Source: Ignatzschineria ureiclastica (GTDB lineage Bacteria; Pseudomonadota; Gammaproteobacteria; Cardiobacteriales; Wohlfahrtiimonadaceae). From it: a DNA stretch of 64,000 bases. Positions 54,667 to 64,000 of this stretch are shown here, one piece after another. The first letter of the stretch is position 1. The number at the start of each line of letters is the position of its first letter. The stretch spans positions 288,944-352,943 of the forward strand of contig NZ_QEWQ01000004.1 of the NCBI RefSeq assembly GCF_003121845.1, given 5' to 3'. Both the position numbers and the translations under genes were made by a program. The notes under the pieces were generated by a model. The model did no database searches. It was not told where the DNA came from and saw only the letters and a program-made list of their open reading frames with translations.

Positions 54667-56073
54667 TTACCCCAATACCTCAGGCGAATGCTTCAAGTAA
54701 TCGAAACAGCGTCCATAAGGCTTAGCATATTGTCGTCTGCCTTGCCCTTTGTCTCCGACAAATTGTCCTTTTTCTGCCATTAAAGTACCTCGTAAAAATA
54801 CTTGATCAGGTCGACCTTTGACTTTAAAGCCCTCAAAAGCAGAGTAATCAATCCCTTGGTAACTCTCTTTATTAGAGATCACCCCCTCATATTGACTATC
54901 CCAAATCACAATATCTGCATCACAGCCAACGGCAATACGCCCTTTATGCGGTAGATTGATCAATTTTGCAGGATTCGTTGCGGTAATCTCAACAAACTTT
55001 TGTCGACTAATGCGCCCTGCTTCAACCCCATAAGTCCAAAGCATCATCATCCGTTCTTGCATCCCCGGCACACCATTGGGAATTTTGGCAAAATCGCCAT
55101 AGCCTGCCTTTTTCTTCTCAAATCCCCCTACTAATGCACAGTGATCAGAGCTCGCTGCAGTTAACCACCCTTTACGAAGCGCATCCCAAAGAGGTTCTTG
55201 ATTGACTTTATCTCGAATAGGCGGTGCACAGACATATTTTGCCCCCTCGAAATTAGGTAAACCTAAATAGGATTTATCAAGTAAAAGATAATGGGTACAG
55301 GTCTCTCCATAGATAGGATATCCGCGGTTATAAGCATCTCGTATCGCTAACATCGAATCTTTAAGTGTCACGTGCACAATAAAGAGCGGAGCGCGCGTTA
55401 AAATTGCCATATCGATACCTCGGTGCGTGGCTTCCACTTCAGTAATCGGAAGGCGAGAATAGTAATGATCAATTGTCTGCTCAGGGTGCTCTTTCTCTAA
55501 AATCTCAGTAAGATAGGAGATCATATCGGAATTTTCACAATGAAGCATTGTGGTAATGCCATACTTCCGAGCTTCTCGCATACAGTGCATAATCGTTTCA
55601 TCATTGGAGTAATATTCACTGCCCTTGTATCCCATTAAGAGCTTAATCGTTGAAACCCCGTGCCTTGGCAAATTTTTCACATCATCAAATAATCCTTGAT
55701 GTCCGCCGCCCATGACCATTGAATGAAAGGCATAATCACAGCTCGCAATCCCGGCAGCTGTTTGATCATGGGCTTCAATCGCTTCACTAAATGTTTCTCC
55801 TTCGTGCATCGGTGCAAAATCAATCACTGTCGTTGTCCCGCCAACAAGTGCCGCATGCGTTGTTTCAAATCCTAATCCCCCAAAAGAACCTAAGTGCGTA
55901 TGCTCATCAATGCCCCCTGGAAGAATATACTTTCCCTTTGCATCGATCACTTGATCTGCGGGTAATTCTGCCTGTGTAATCGCAACAATTTTCTCCCCCT
56001 CAATCAAAATATTCCCCTGATATTCATGATCAATATCTACAATCGTGCCATTTTTAATTAAAAGCGTTGCCAT
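54667..56073 (-). CDS. dihydropyrimidinase (D-hydantoinase)
   Basis: A 468-residue cyclic amidohydrolase that opens dihydrouracil and similar rings. Metal ligands are visible: DEHTHLG near residue 57, the Lys that is carboxylated in TIKLLMGYKG, HCENSDM, IVHVTL and ASSDHC (Asp). The enzyme is normally a tetramer in the reductive pyrimidine pathway; no other gene of that pathway (dihydropyrimidine dehydrogenase, beta-ureidopropionase) is visible in the window. It is followed by the Abi gene after two bases. Confidence 0.92.
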   Translation of the reverse strand: MATLLIKNGTIVDIDHEYQGNILIEGEKIVAITQAELPADQVIDAKGKYILPGGIDEHTHLGSFGGLGFETTHAALVGGTTTVIDFAPMHEGETFSEAIEAHDQTAAGIASCDYAFHSMVMGGGHQGLFDDVKNLPRHGVSTIKLLMGYKGSEYYSNDETIMHCMREARKYGITTMLHCENSDMISYLTEILEKEHPEQTIDHYYSRLPITEVEATHRGIDMAILTRAPLFIVHVTLKDSMLAIRDAYNRGYPIYGETCTHYLLLDKSYLGLPNFEGAKYVCAPPIRDKVNQEPLWDALRKGWLTAASSDHCALVGGFEKKKAGYGDFAKIPNGVPGMQERMMMLWTYGVEAGRISRQKFVEITATNPAKLINLPHKGRIAVGCDADIVIWDSQYEGVISNKESYQGIDYSAFEGFKVKGRPDQVFLRGTLMAEKGQFVGDKGQGRRQYAKPYGRCFDYLKHSPEVLG

Positions 56074-56480
56074 ATCTGTATTACTCCTTATTCTTCTTTA
56101 TGAACTTTTTACTTAATCTTACTTCTACAATGATTTATGATGACTACACTTTAGGTCTTGTGCGTTTCAAATCTTAGTGGATTTGGATCTTAAGCTTGGC
56201 TTAATAATTCATATTCATAATGGATACTTACCACGGATTTTAAAAAACTATCCATATTGTATATAGCACCAAAAACATTATATATCGCATTATTTTAAAT
56301 TATAAAAATAAACAAATTGTTAATATTCAATTTTATATTATTAAATACATTTATTTTTATATCAATTAAGAGTATCAATGTATCCTCTCTATCTATCATT
56401 AACCGACTTAATAGCTGTATCTAATACCTATTTTATTTATGAATGAATAAATATCCATTTAAGGATTTAAGGACATTACA
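56074..56480. other. AT-rich divergent intergenic region
   Basis: Divergent space between the dihydropyrimidinase and lipocalin genes. No gene, clear hairpin or repeat copy noticed. Confidence 0.4.
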
Positions 56481-57059
56481 ATGAACAAAAACCGTCTTAA
56501 ATATTTGGCCTTTTTAACCCTAAGCGCTATTTTAACCTCAGCTACAGCTGCTTCTCTCTCTATCACACCGGTAGAGCCGTTTGATAAACAGCGGTATCTC
56601 GGCACTTGGTATGAGATTGCTCGGCTTCCTAATCCTTTTGAAGACAAATGCCAACGCAATATCTCTGCAGAATATACTTTGATAGATAATCAAATTCAGG
56701 TGCTCAATCGTTGTGAGTTAGCCGATGGTGTCGAACATGAAGCGGAGGGTCTAGCGACCTTTCAAAATAGAAGTGGCAGTCAACTTTCGGTCAATTTTCT
56801 CCCAGCTTGGCTTCGTTGGCTTCCCTTTACCGATGGTGACTATTGGGTGATTCGTGTAGATGATGATTATCAGATCTCTTTAGTGGGCGAACCAAGTGGT
56901 GAATATCTCTGGCTTCTAGCTCGTACGCCAAACTTACCAGAAGCGGTCATTCAAGATTATCTACAAACTGCGCAAAATGCCGGTTACGACAATATTGATC
57001 AAGTGATCTTTGTGAAAAATGAAGCACAAGCATCGACAGAGGCTCAATCCTCACAATAA
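56481..57059 (+). CDS. lipocalin Blc-like
   Basis: A 192-residue lipocalin. The fold signature GTWYEIARLPNPFE follows the signal peptide MNKNRLKYLAFLTLSAIL, and DYWVIRVDDDYQISLVGEPSGEYLWLLARTP matches the later conserved region. It binds lipids or other hydrophobic molecules. Unlike E. coli Blc, no lipobox Cys is present after the signal (SATAASLS), so it should be a soluble periplasmic protein. Confidence 0.9.
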   Translation: MNKNRLKYLAFLTLSAILTSATAASLSITPVEPFDKQRYLGTWYEIARLPNPFEDKCQRNISAEYTLIDNQIQVLNRCELADGVEHEAEGLATFQNRSGSQLSVNFLPAWLRWLPFTDGDYWVIRVDDDYQISLVGEPSGEYLWLLARTPNLPEAVIQDYLQTAQNAGYDNIDQVIFVKNEAQASTEAQSSQ

Positions 57060-57103
57060 TCTACGGTCTACTACATTACCTAATTGAATAAATCAATATA
57101 TGA

Positions 57104-57142
57104 AGCCCTTTAAGGTCGATCAGGATCTTAAAGGACTCTTTT
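57104..57142 (+). terminator. intrinsic terminator after the lipocalin gene
   Basis: AGCCCTTTAAG and CTTAAAGGACT (one mismatch) with a 12-base loop, followed by CTTTT. Confidence 0.7.
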
Positions 57143-57191
57143 CAATATGAGATCAAGTTTTCAGGATCTTAAAAAGGTGCTTACAGTGACA

Positions 57192-58547
57192 CTATATCCA
57201 CCCCATTGCAATTCCTAAACGGAAAGCAATACTCGCCAAAAGAATCGTTAACACTGTACGAATAAACCAAATTAAGACAATTTGCCAAATCTTCAGTGGA
57301 ATTTTCGTCGCTAAAATACATGGGATAGATCCTGAAAAGAAGAGAATACTACTAATCGAAGTCACTGCCGCAATATAACGAATCGGTAGTTCTGCATCCG
57401 TTAATAGAATTGCCGGCAAGAACATCTCGGCTAAGCCTGAGGCAATGGCCCCGCTATGAGTAGTCGCCTCATCAAAGCCCGTCATCCAAAGAAAAGGTTT
57501 TAATACCACACCAATCCAATCAAAAAGTGGGGTATATTTCGAAAGGATCAAACCTGTAAATCCAATAGCCAAAATAGAGGGGGCAACAATCGATGACATT
57601 CTTAAACCATCACGAAAGTTGAGCCACATCATCTTAAAGACATTAGGGCTACTACGATATTGACTCACCCCTAATCTTGTTGCATGTCGCCATTTCTCAT
57701 TTTTAGGTGTTTCTGGTAATGGGCTCTTCGCAGTATTATCTAATAGTGAAATCGGCGGTAAGTAGACTGTAATCGTCGTTACAACAAAAGTAATAATAAA
57801 AGTACTCCAGAAAAAGAAGTTCCAAGAGCCCATTAATCCAAGTGTCTTCGCCACAATAATCATAAAGGTCGCAGATACCGTAGAGAAACCTGTTGCAATC
57901 ACAACCGCTTCGCGATGAGAATATTGACCTTGGCGAAATACCCGATCGGTAATCAATAACCCAATAGAATAGCTTCCCACAAATGACGCAACCGCATCAA
58001 TGGCAGAAGATCCCGGTGTTCTAAAGAGTGGTCGCATTAATTTCTCCATAAATACCGAGATAAATTCTAATAACCCAAAGCCGATTAGAAATGTCAGCGC
58101 AATTGCCCCAACCGGAATGAGTAACCCTACCGATAGTGCGAGTTTTTCAAATAGAAAAGGTAACATATCGGGTTTCATCGCCCAAGCAGGTGCCATTTCT
58201 GTAAGATAGAGTATTGCAAGAATCAGGCCAATAACTTTAAAGACAGAGAAGATCTGTGCACTCAGTGAGTTACGAAAAGTACCAGTAATATAGGGATAAA
58301 ATGCCCCAAATGCCATAATTAATAGAATCGAGGTAATGGCTATCGGCCTTAGTTGTTGCGTCACAAATCCGGCAATATGATCGAGTAGAATCGTCTCTTT
58401 TCCCCCAATATCAATGGAGACAAAGAAAAAGACAATACCAATCAAACTATATAAAAATAATTTAATTAAAATCCAAGTATCTGATTGTGCAACTTTAGGG
58501 CTCAAAGATTTGACCTGCACATCCCCTTGTAATGTCATCTCTTTCAT
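57192..58547 (-). CDS. YjiH-family membrane protein with nucleoside recognition (Gate) domain
   Basis: A 451-residue protein with about ten membrane helices. The N-terminal block and the segment ATTHSGAIASGLAEMFLPAIL correspond to the nucleoside-recognition or Gate-domain group, close to E. coli YjiH. The transport role is suspected but not proven in this family. AGGAGG lies just before the ATG. It stands alone, with the lipocalin gene on the opposite strand downstream. Confidence 0.8.
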   Translation of the reverse strand: MKEMTLQGDVQVKSLSPKVAQSDTWILIKLFLYSLIGIVFFFVSIDIGGKETILLDHIAGFVTQQLRPIAITSILLIMAFGAFYPYITGTFRNSLSAQIFSVFKVIGLILAILYLTEMAPAWAMKPDMLPFLFEKLALSVGLLIPVGAIALTFLIGFGLLEFISVFMEKLMRPLFRTPGSSAIDAVASFVGSYSIGLLITDRVFRQGQYSHREAVVIATGFSTVSATFMIIVAKTLGLMGSWNFFFWSTFIITFVVTTITVYLPPISLLDNTAKSPLPETPKNEKWRHATRLGVSQYRSSPNVFKMMWLNFRDGLRMSSIVAPSILAIGFTGLILSKYTPLFDWIGVVLKPFLWMTGFDEATTHSGAIASGLAEMFLPAILLTDAELPIRYIAAVTSISSILFFSGSIPCILATKIPLKIWQIVLIWFIRTVLTILLASIAFRLGIAMGWI

Positions 58548-58931
58548 TACATTCCTCCTGTGGTTATGTTGTACTCAGTCATATCGCCGGTATTTTTATC
58601 TTTTGCTATAAATCTTTTGCGATATATAGGTCTTCTGTTATAGGTTTATTATTTTTATTACAACGAATATTTTTAGATTTATAGATTATTATTGACAACA
58701 TGACTTCATCTCAATGTATATACAAGCTCCCTCATTTGTCAATACAATGTGCCTTTATAATGTGACAGTAGAACAAATTTCTCCTAAAAATCGAGAGTGA
58801 ATCCTTTTAATAAATAGCTATAATCTATTGAAATAATTCAATTTTTATCCAGTTAATGACTATTTTTTAGCCATTAAGATACTTTAAAGCTATAACCTTA
58901 CGCCAGTTATGTTTATACTAAAAGCAGAGCA

Positions 58932-58991
58932 AGCAACAGTGCACTTTTTTGGATGTGAAATTCAGATATTGAATGCACCGTTGCTTTTTTT
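58932..58991 (+). terminator. intrinsic terminator in the nhaA leader
   Basis: AGCAACAGTGCA and TGCACCGTTGCT (one mismatch) with a 30-base loop, followed by T7. No plus-strand gene lies before it; the gene on the other side is divergent. So it either ends a small RNA or controls nhaA by attenuation. A TATACT box at 58914-58919 lies directly before it. The rest of 58548-58931 holds no gene that I can see. Confidence 0.75.
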
Positions 58992-59096
58992 ATAAACAGT
59001 GGTGATTGATGACTTATCTATTAAGTTAAACAAAAACCATATTTAACATTGATATACCTTATTTTTCACACCTGACTCATATTATTAGGAGCCTAG

Positions 59097-60248
59097 ATGT
59101 ACCAGAAGATTAAATACTTTTTTACCCTTCCTACTGCCGGGGGCATTATTTTGATGCTCTCAGCCGTTCTCGGTTTAATTATTGCCAATAGCCCCCTTTC
59201 CGATCTCTATTTCTCGACATTGGGAAGTTATATCGGTGGGCTATCAGTCTTACATTGGATCAATGATGCTTTAATGGCCATCTTCTTTCTCTATGTAGGA
59301 CTAGAGTTAAAACGGGAATTTATTAGCGGAGAACTAGCAACTAATGCTCAACGTATTTTGCCAGGACTAGCGGCCTTTGCAGGTCTTGCAGTACCCGCAG
59401 TTATCTATTTCCTGTTAAATAAAGGAGATAGCGAAGCGATTGGCGGTTGGGCAATTCCTACGGCAACAGATATCGCCTTTGCGCTTGGAATCGTTGCTCT
59501 ACTTGGTAGCCGGGTACCTGTTTCCCTTAAAATCTTCTTAACGGCGCTTGCGATTATCGATGATTTAGCTGCTATTCTAATTATCGCGCTCTTTTATAGT
59601 AATAATCTGAATCTGATCTATCTACTCGGCGCATTAGTGGTGCTAATTCTATTGATTGTTCTTAATCGTCGTAAAGAGACTCGTGCAATCTTCTATATCA
59701 TTCCCGGCATTATTCTCTGGTTCTTTGTCCTAAAATCAGGAATCCATGCAACGCTCGCAGGTGTGGTATTAGCAATGACTATTCCCCTTAATGGTGTAAA
59801 AGCAAATAAGAAAGGGGAAACACCTCTACTCGCTTGGGAACATGGTTTAAGTGATTGGGTCAGCTTCTTAATTATTCCGCTCTTTGGACTTGCTAATGCC
59901 GGTGTCTCTTTTGCTGGACTCGAACTCTCTATGCTCACACACCCCATTGTATTAGGTGTTGCTTTAGGCCTTTTCTTTGGCAAACAGATTGGCGTATTCG
60001 GTATGGTTTACTTAGGTGAGAAGCTAGGTGTTTTTAAACGCCCTACTGGCGCTACTTGGATTCAAGTCTATGGCGTGGCCCTACTTTGTGGTATCGGTTT
60101 CACCATGAGTCTTTTCATCAGCATGCTTGCTTTTGTGAGCCCAGAGCTACAAGATTTAAGTAAAATCGGTGTCTTTATTGGTTCCATTCTTTCAGGTGTT
60201 TTAGGCTATATCGTTCTTTATATGAATGGTCATAAAAATGCTCAATAA
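59097..60248 (+). CDS. nhaA: sodium/proton antiporter NhaA
   Basis: A 383-residue inner membrane antiporter with 12 helices that exchanges two protons for one sodium and guards against salt and alkaline stress. The ion-binding segment is LAIIDDLAAILIIALFYS with the two adjacent Asp residues, and the TDIAFALG motif before it lies in the unwound helix. AGGAGCCTAG precedes the ATG. A terminator in its leader suggests premature-termination control. Confidence 0.95.
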   Translation: MYQKIKYFFTLPTAGGIILMLSAVLGLIIANSPLSDLYFSTLGSYIGGLSVLHWINDALMAIFFLYVGLELKREFISGELATNAQRILPGLAAFAGLAVPAVIYFLLNKGDSEAIGGWAIPTATDIAFALGIVALLGSRVPVSLKIFLTALAIIDDLAAILIIALFYSNNLNLIYLLGALVVLILLIVLNRRKETRAIFYIIPGIILWFFVLKSGIHATLAGVVLAMTIPLNGVKANKKGETPLLAWEHGLSDWVSFLIIPLFGLANAGVSFAGLELSMLTHPIVLGVALGLFFGKQIGVFGMVYLGEKLGVFKRPTGATWIQVYGVALLCGIGFTMSLFISMLAFVSPELQDLSKIGVFIGSILSGVLGYIVLYMNGHKNAQ

Positions 60249-60328
60249 TGGATGATCAATACTTCAATATAGAAATCACAATAATGCGCTCGATATTGAA
60301 TTAAACTTAAATCATCTCAAACAAAACG

Positions 60329-60358
60329 AAAGCCTGTGAATAGATCACAGGCTTTTTT
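60329..60358 (+). terminator. intrinsic terminator after nhaA
   Basis: AAAGCCTGTGA and TCACAGGCTTT form a perfect 11-bp stem with a 5-base loop, followed by T. Confidence 0.9.
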
Positions 60359-60438
60359 ATGTAGTAAATACAGATTAATTTTGAAATCGTTGAATATCAA
60401 ACGATTTATAATTATCTGATTAATATCTCTTCTCTACA

Positions 60439-60569
60439 TATAGTAAATTTGGTTTAAGAAAAAGAATTTTAAACAACACTTGCAAGATGCCGGATAGAAT
60501 AGCTTCCTTACTTATTACAGCCGATGCGCCGGCATTTCAATAAGCTTATTTTGAACCAACATTACTATA
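60439..60569 (+). repeat. dispersed intergenic repeat, copy 5 (short form)
   Basis: A 131-bp copy: left end TATAGTAAATTTGGTTTAA, right end (reverse complement) TATAGTAATGTTGGTTCAA, 15 of 19 equal. It lacks about 40 bp after the left end compared with the copy at 17610. TA repeats flank both sides. Confidence 0.88.
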
Positions 60570-60679
60570 TATATTTTTATAAACGTCTCTATAAGTTTCT
60601 CTATAAATATTCCAATAATATACATACCTATATTGGTTAGAATTATCTACCAATAAGAGCAAGCGATAGATTCCTAAGA

Positions 60680-60898
60680 TTACAGATTTTTACCAATTTC
60701 ACTACCCACAAATGCTCCAACAGCAGCACCGCCCGCAGTGCCTAAAATGGTATCCGTAACCGCTTCACCTGCAACAGCACCTACACCTGTACCGACAACC
60801 ATCCCCTTTTCGCTCTTACTCATACCATCCCAAGTAGAACAACCCGCTAACATTGTAATTACAGAAACAACCATTAAACCTTTTAACATTGATTTCAT
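60680..60898 (-). CDS. small glycine-zipper lipoprotein, OsmB-like
   Basis: A 72-residue protein with a lipoprotein signal (MKSMLKGLMVVSVITMLAGC, lipobox LAGC) and a glycine-zipper segment (GTGVGAVAGEAVTDTILGTA) as in OsmB. It should be anchored in the outer membrane and may be osmotically induced as in E. coli. AGGAG lies before the ATG. It has its own region between the acnA terminator and the dispersed repeat. Confidence 0.82.
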   Translation of the reverse strand: MKSMLKGLMVVSVITMLAGCSTWDGMSKSEKGMVVGTGVGAVAGEAVTDTILGTAGGAAVGAFVGSEIGKNL

Positions 60899-61001
60899 TT
60901 TTGACTCCTTCTGACTTTATTAATATCTGTTACATAAATCTATAAGTTTACATAACATAAATATCTACTTAACAATATATCACTATCCAAAAATTTTGCA
61001 C

Positions 61002-61037
61002 AAAAAAAGAGATGCTTTTGATGCACCTCTTTTTTAT
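61002..61037 (-). terminator. terminator between acnA and the OsmB-like gene
   Basis: AAAAAGAGGTGC and GCATCTCTTTTT on the minus strand form a stem (one wobble or mismatch) with T on the 3' side. Works for acnA; A/T symmetry allows both directions. A degenerate TTAATTACTA-type repeat lies between it and the acnA stop (about 61066-61125). Confidence 0.75.
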
Positions 61038-61159
61038 TATTATCAATAATTAATATTGCCTACTATTTAATTACCATTTGATTACTAGTTAATTACTATT
61101 TAATAAAATATTACATTTATTACTTGCAATAAACATAAGCAATATCAATTGCTTAATGA

Positions 61160-63835
61160 TTACTTATGCTCTGCAATCATTTGACGTAATACATAATGTA
61201 AAATACCACCTGATTTGTAGTAATCTACTTCGTTCAATGTATCGATCCGGCAAAGCACAGTGAATTTCACTTCACTTCCATCTGCTTTCTTCGCAACAAC
61301 TTCAATATCTTGTCCAGGCTTAATATTATCATCAAGTTTAATCGAGAATGATTCTTCACCTGTTAAACCTAAACTTTCCGCATTTTCACCATTTTTGTAT
61401 TGAAGCGCTAAAATGCCCATACCAATTAAGTTCGAACGATGAATACGCTCATAGCTCTCTGCAATTACAGCTTTTACGCCTAAAAGATTAGGTCCTTTAG
61501 CTGCCCAGTCACGACTTGAACCACTACCATACTCTTTACCCGCTAATACGATTAACGGGGTATTCTCTTCTTTATAACGCATTGCTGCATCATAAATAGG
61601 TAATGTTTCACCTGAAGGAATATGTTTCGTATAACCACCTTCCACATCTTGTAACATTTTGTTACGGATACGGATATTCGCAAAGGTACCTCGAATCATC
61701 ACTTCATGATTACCACGACGAGAACCGTATGAGTTGAAGTCTTTTGGTTCAACACCTTTTGCTTGCAAGTAAAGACCTGCAGGTGCGCCTGCCATAATCA
61801 CACCCGCTGGCGAAATATGGTCAGTTGTGATTGAATCACCAAAGTATGCTAAAACATTCGCATTCTCGATAGATTTTACAGATTCAATTGGCTGATCGAT
61901 CTTCTCGAAATATGGCGGATGTTGCACATAGGTAGAATCACTATTCCATTTAAATGTTTCGCTCTTCGTAACATCTAGTGCTTGCCAATGCGCATCGCCC
62001 TCAAATACGCCATCATAACCTTTACGGAACATCGTACCATCGACTTTAGCAACCGCTTCTGCAATTTCGTGGTTGCTTGGCCAGATATCTTTCAAGAAAA
62101 CATCGTTACCATCTCTATCTTTTGCGATAGGATCTTTCGCAATATCGATACGAGTTGTACCGGCGATTGCAAATGCTACTACTAATGGTGGAGATGCAAT
62201 CCAGTTTGTTTTGATTTGAGGATGAATTCGACCTTCGAAGTTACGGTTACCCGAGATAACAGCAGCCATTGTAAAGTCGTTATTATCGATTGCTTCACCC
62301 ACTTCTGTGATTAACGGACCTGAGTTACCGATACATGCAGTACAACCATAACCTGTTAAGTTAAAGCCTACTTCGTCAAGATATTTCGTTAACCCTGCTT
62401 TATCTAGGTATTCACTCACAACTTTTGATCCAGGTGCTAATGAAGTTTTTACCCATGGTTTACGAGTAAGCCCTAATTTCGCCGCTTTCTCTGCGACTAA
62501 ACCTGCGGCCATCATCACGCTTGGATTTGAAGTATTCGTACAAGAAGTGATTGCCGCAAATACGACATCCCCTTGATTTAAGGTTACTTCTTCACCATTA
62601 ACATAGATATCTGCGGCTTTAGAGAGATCTTCGTTATTATCTGCAACAAATTTCTCAAATGCACCTTTTAAGTTAGGAAGTGTCACACGATCTTGAGGAC
62701 GTTTTGGACCTGCCATACTTGGTTCAACCGTACTTAAATCGAGCTCTAATGTATCTGTAAATACAGGTTCATCACCAGCATTTCCCCAGAAACCTTGCTC
62801 TTTTGCATACGCTTCTGTGCGTGCAATTACTTCTGCATCACGACCCGTTAAACGCATATAGTTCAATGTGATCTCATCTACAGGGAAGAAACCAACAGTT
62901 GCCCCATATTCTGGTGCCATATTAGAAATAGTCGCTCTATCTGCTAATGGTAACTCTTGTAGACCATCACCGTAATATTCTACGAATTTACCTACAACGC
63001 CTTTCTTACGAAGCATCTCTACAATCGTCAATACTAAGTCTGTTGCAGTCACACCTTCTTTGAGCTTACCTGTCAGTTTGAAACCAACAACTTCGGGAAT
63101 AACCATTGAAATGGGTTGACCTAAAATCGCTGCTTCCGCTTCGATACCGCCTACACCCCAAGCTAATACAGAAAGACCATTCACCATGGGTGTATGTGAG
63201 TCTGTACCCACACAAGTATCCGGCATAATCCAAGTTTTACCATCTTTCTCATTCACCCATGCAACTTGTGAAAGATACTCAAGATTTACCTGATGACAGA
63301 TCCCTGTTCCTGGTGGCACTACGCGGAAGTTATCAAAGGCATTTTGACCCCATTTAAGGAATTCATAACGCTCACCATTACGAGACATCTCTAATTTCAC
63401 ATTCTCATCAAATGCTGAGTCTGTCCCAAATTTATCAATCATCACTGAATGGTCAATAACAAGATCAACAGGTGCTAATGGGTTGATATGTTTCGCATCG
63501 CCACCCGCTTTCACCATTGCATCACGCATTGCTGCTAAGTCTACAACCGCAGGAACGCCGGTAAAGTCTTGCATCAACACACGCGCCGGACGATATTGAA
63601 TTTCACGTTTAGACGAACGGTTTTTAGCCCACTCACCAATCGCAGCAATATCATCAGCATTAACGGTCACATTATCTTCAAAACGCAATAAGTTCTCGAG
63701 AAGTACTTTCATTGATTTAGGTAATCTAGAAAGATCGCCGAGTTTCTCTTCTGCCTTTTTGATTGAGTGGTAATGATACTCTTTACCACCTACATTCAAG
63801 GTAGAGAGCGTATTTAATGAGTTTACTTTACTCAT
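61160..63835 (-). CDS. acnA: aconitate hydratase AcnA
   Basis: An 891-residue TCA cycle enzyme of the AcnA/IRP1 type that interconverts citrate and isocitrate using a 4Fe-4S cluster. Cluster cysteines lie in SCTNTSNP and YGCTACIGNSGP. The N-terminus begins with LNTLSTLNVGGKEYHYHSI and the C-terminal swivel domain has KEYGSGSSRDWAAKGP. GGAGG lies before the ATG. Upstream, TGC-TATTAT (minus strand, near 63942-63950) may be the promoter. Confidence 0.96.
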   Translation of the reverse strand: MSKVNSLNTLSTLNVGGKEYHYHSIKKAEEKLGDLSRLPKSMKVLLENLLRFEDNVTVNADDIAAIGEWAKNRSSKREIQYRPARVLMQDFTGVPAVVDLAAMRDAMVKAGGDAKHINPLAPVDLVIDHSVMIDKFGTDSAFDENVKLEMSRNGERYEFLKWGQNAFDNFRVVPPGTGICHQVNLEYLSQVAWVNEKDGKTWIMPDTCVGTDSHTPMVNGLSVLAWGVGGIEAEAAILGQPISMVIPEVVGFKLTGKLKEGVTATDLVLTIVEMLRKKGVVGKFVEYYGDGLQELPLADRATISNMAPEYGATVGFFPVDEITLNYMRLTGRDAEVIARTEAYAKEQGFWGNAGDEPVFTDTLELDLSTVEPSMAGPKRPQDRVTLPNLKGAFEKFVADNNEDLSKAADIYVNGEEVTLNQGDVVFAAITSCTNTSNPSVMMAAGLVAEKAAKLGLTRKPWVKTSLAPGSKVVSEYLDKAGLTKYLDEVGFNLTGYGCTACIGNSGPLITEVGEAIDNNDFTMAAVISGNRNFEGRIHPQIKTNWIASPPLVVAFAIAGTTRIDIAKDPIAKDRDGNDVFLKDIWPSNHEIAEAVAKVDGTMFRKGYDGVFEGDAHWQALDVTKSETFKWNSDSTYVQHPPYFEKIDQPIESVKSIENANVLAYFGDSITTDHISPAGVIMAGAPAGLYLQAKGVEPKDFNSYGSRRGNHEVMIRGTFANIRIRNKMLQDVEGGYTKHIPSGETLPIYDAAMRYKEENTPLIVLAGKEYGSGSSRDWAAKGPNLLGVKAVIAESYERIHRSNLIGMGILALQYKNGENAESLGLTGEESFSIKLDDNIKPGQDIEVVAKKADGSEVKFTVLCRIDTLNEVDYYKSGGILHYVLRQMIAEHK

Positions 63836-64000
63836 AATTAACCTCCAAAGTTTAAAAAAATAGTCTGCTTGTAAATTTTTTTATAGGTATTATTCATGGC
63901 TTTTTCTTATTATTATTCGCCACAACCAATATATCTCGCCCATAATAGCAAGAAACAATCACAAAATGAAATTGTAAAAAAATTTTCAGCTATTTTAAGA

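Overview
The window looks like chromosomal DNA from a low-GC (roughly 40 percent by eye) gammaproteobacterium. ClpP/ClpX, RNase T, GshA, Alx/TerC, MraZ, PepN, RuvX, HrpA, NarXL with NarGHJI and AcnA all have the gammaproteobacterial form, and the AT-rich codon choice suggests the Cardiobacteriales/Ignatzschineriaceae area (Ignatzschineria or Wohlfahrtiimonas). That placement is inference. No rRNA, tRNA, CRISPR array, prophage or full insertion sequence was seen.

Layout. 1-2.9 kb: the 3' part of a DUF4435-type AAA ATPase, two small unknown genes and a YkgJ-type cysteine-cluster protein. 3.2-6.9 kb: three tandem CorA-family transporters on the minus strand, preceded by a promoter, an M-box magnesium riboswitch (6645-6848) and an intrinsic terminator (6333-6362). 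The middle CorA has SMN in place of the GMN signature. 6.9-14.1 kb (minus): ABC exporter, mnmA, prc and serC. 14.5-32.1 kb (plus): clpP-clpX, rnt, gshA, alx/terC, a purine permease, a FUSC/YccS protein, mraZ-murI, a lipoprotein, the overlapping set pepN/nitroreductase/ruvX, and sstT. 32.3-40.5 kb (minus): a LysR regulator, an RhlE-like helicase, hrpA and a hemerythrin protein. 40.9-53.6 kb (plus): a complete nitrate respiration island, narX-narL, two narK transporters and narGHJI. 53.8-64 kb: an Abi_2/HEPN gene directly behind dihydropyrimidinase, a lipocalin, a YjiH-like membrane protein, nhaA, an OsmB-like lipoprotein and acnA.

How parts work together. NarX/NarL would sense nitrate and nitrite, the two NarK proteins move them across the membrane, and NarGHI (matured by NarJ) reduces nitrate with quinol. 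The M-box should shut off the corA cluster when magnesium is plentiful.

The most notable non-coding structure is a dispersed intergenic repeat of about 131-175 bp with imperfect terminal inverted repeats, beginning near TATAGTAA, and an internal ATGCCGG/CCGGCAT stem. Four clear copies (17610, 26805, 32181, 60439) and one degenerate copy (near 40001) are present. It looks like a MITE. All calls come from reading the sequence; no database search was run.
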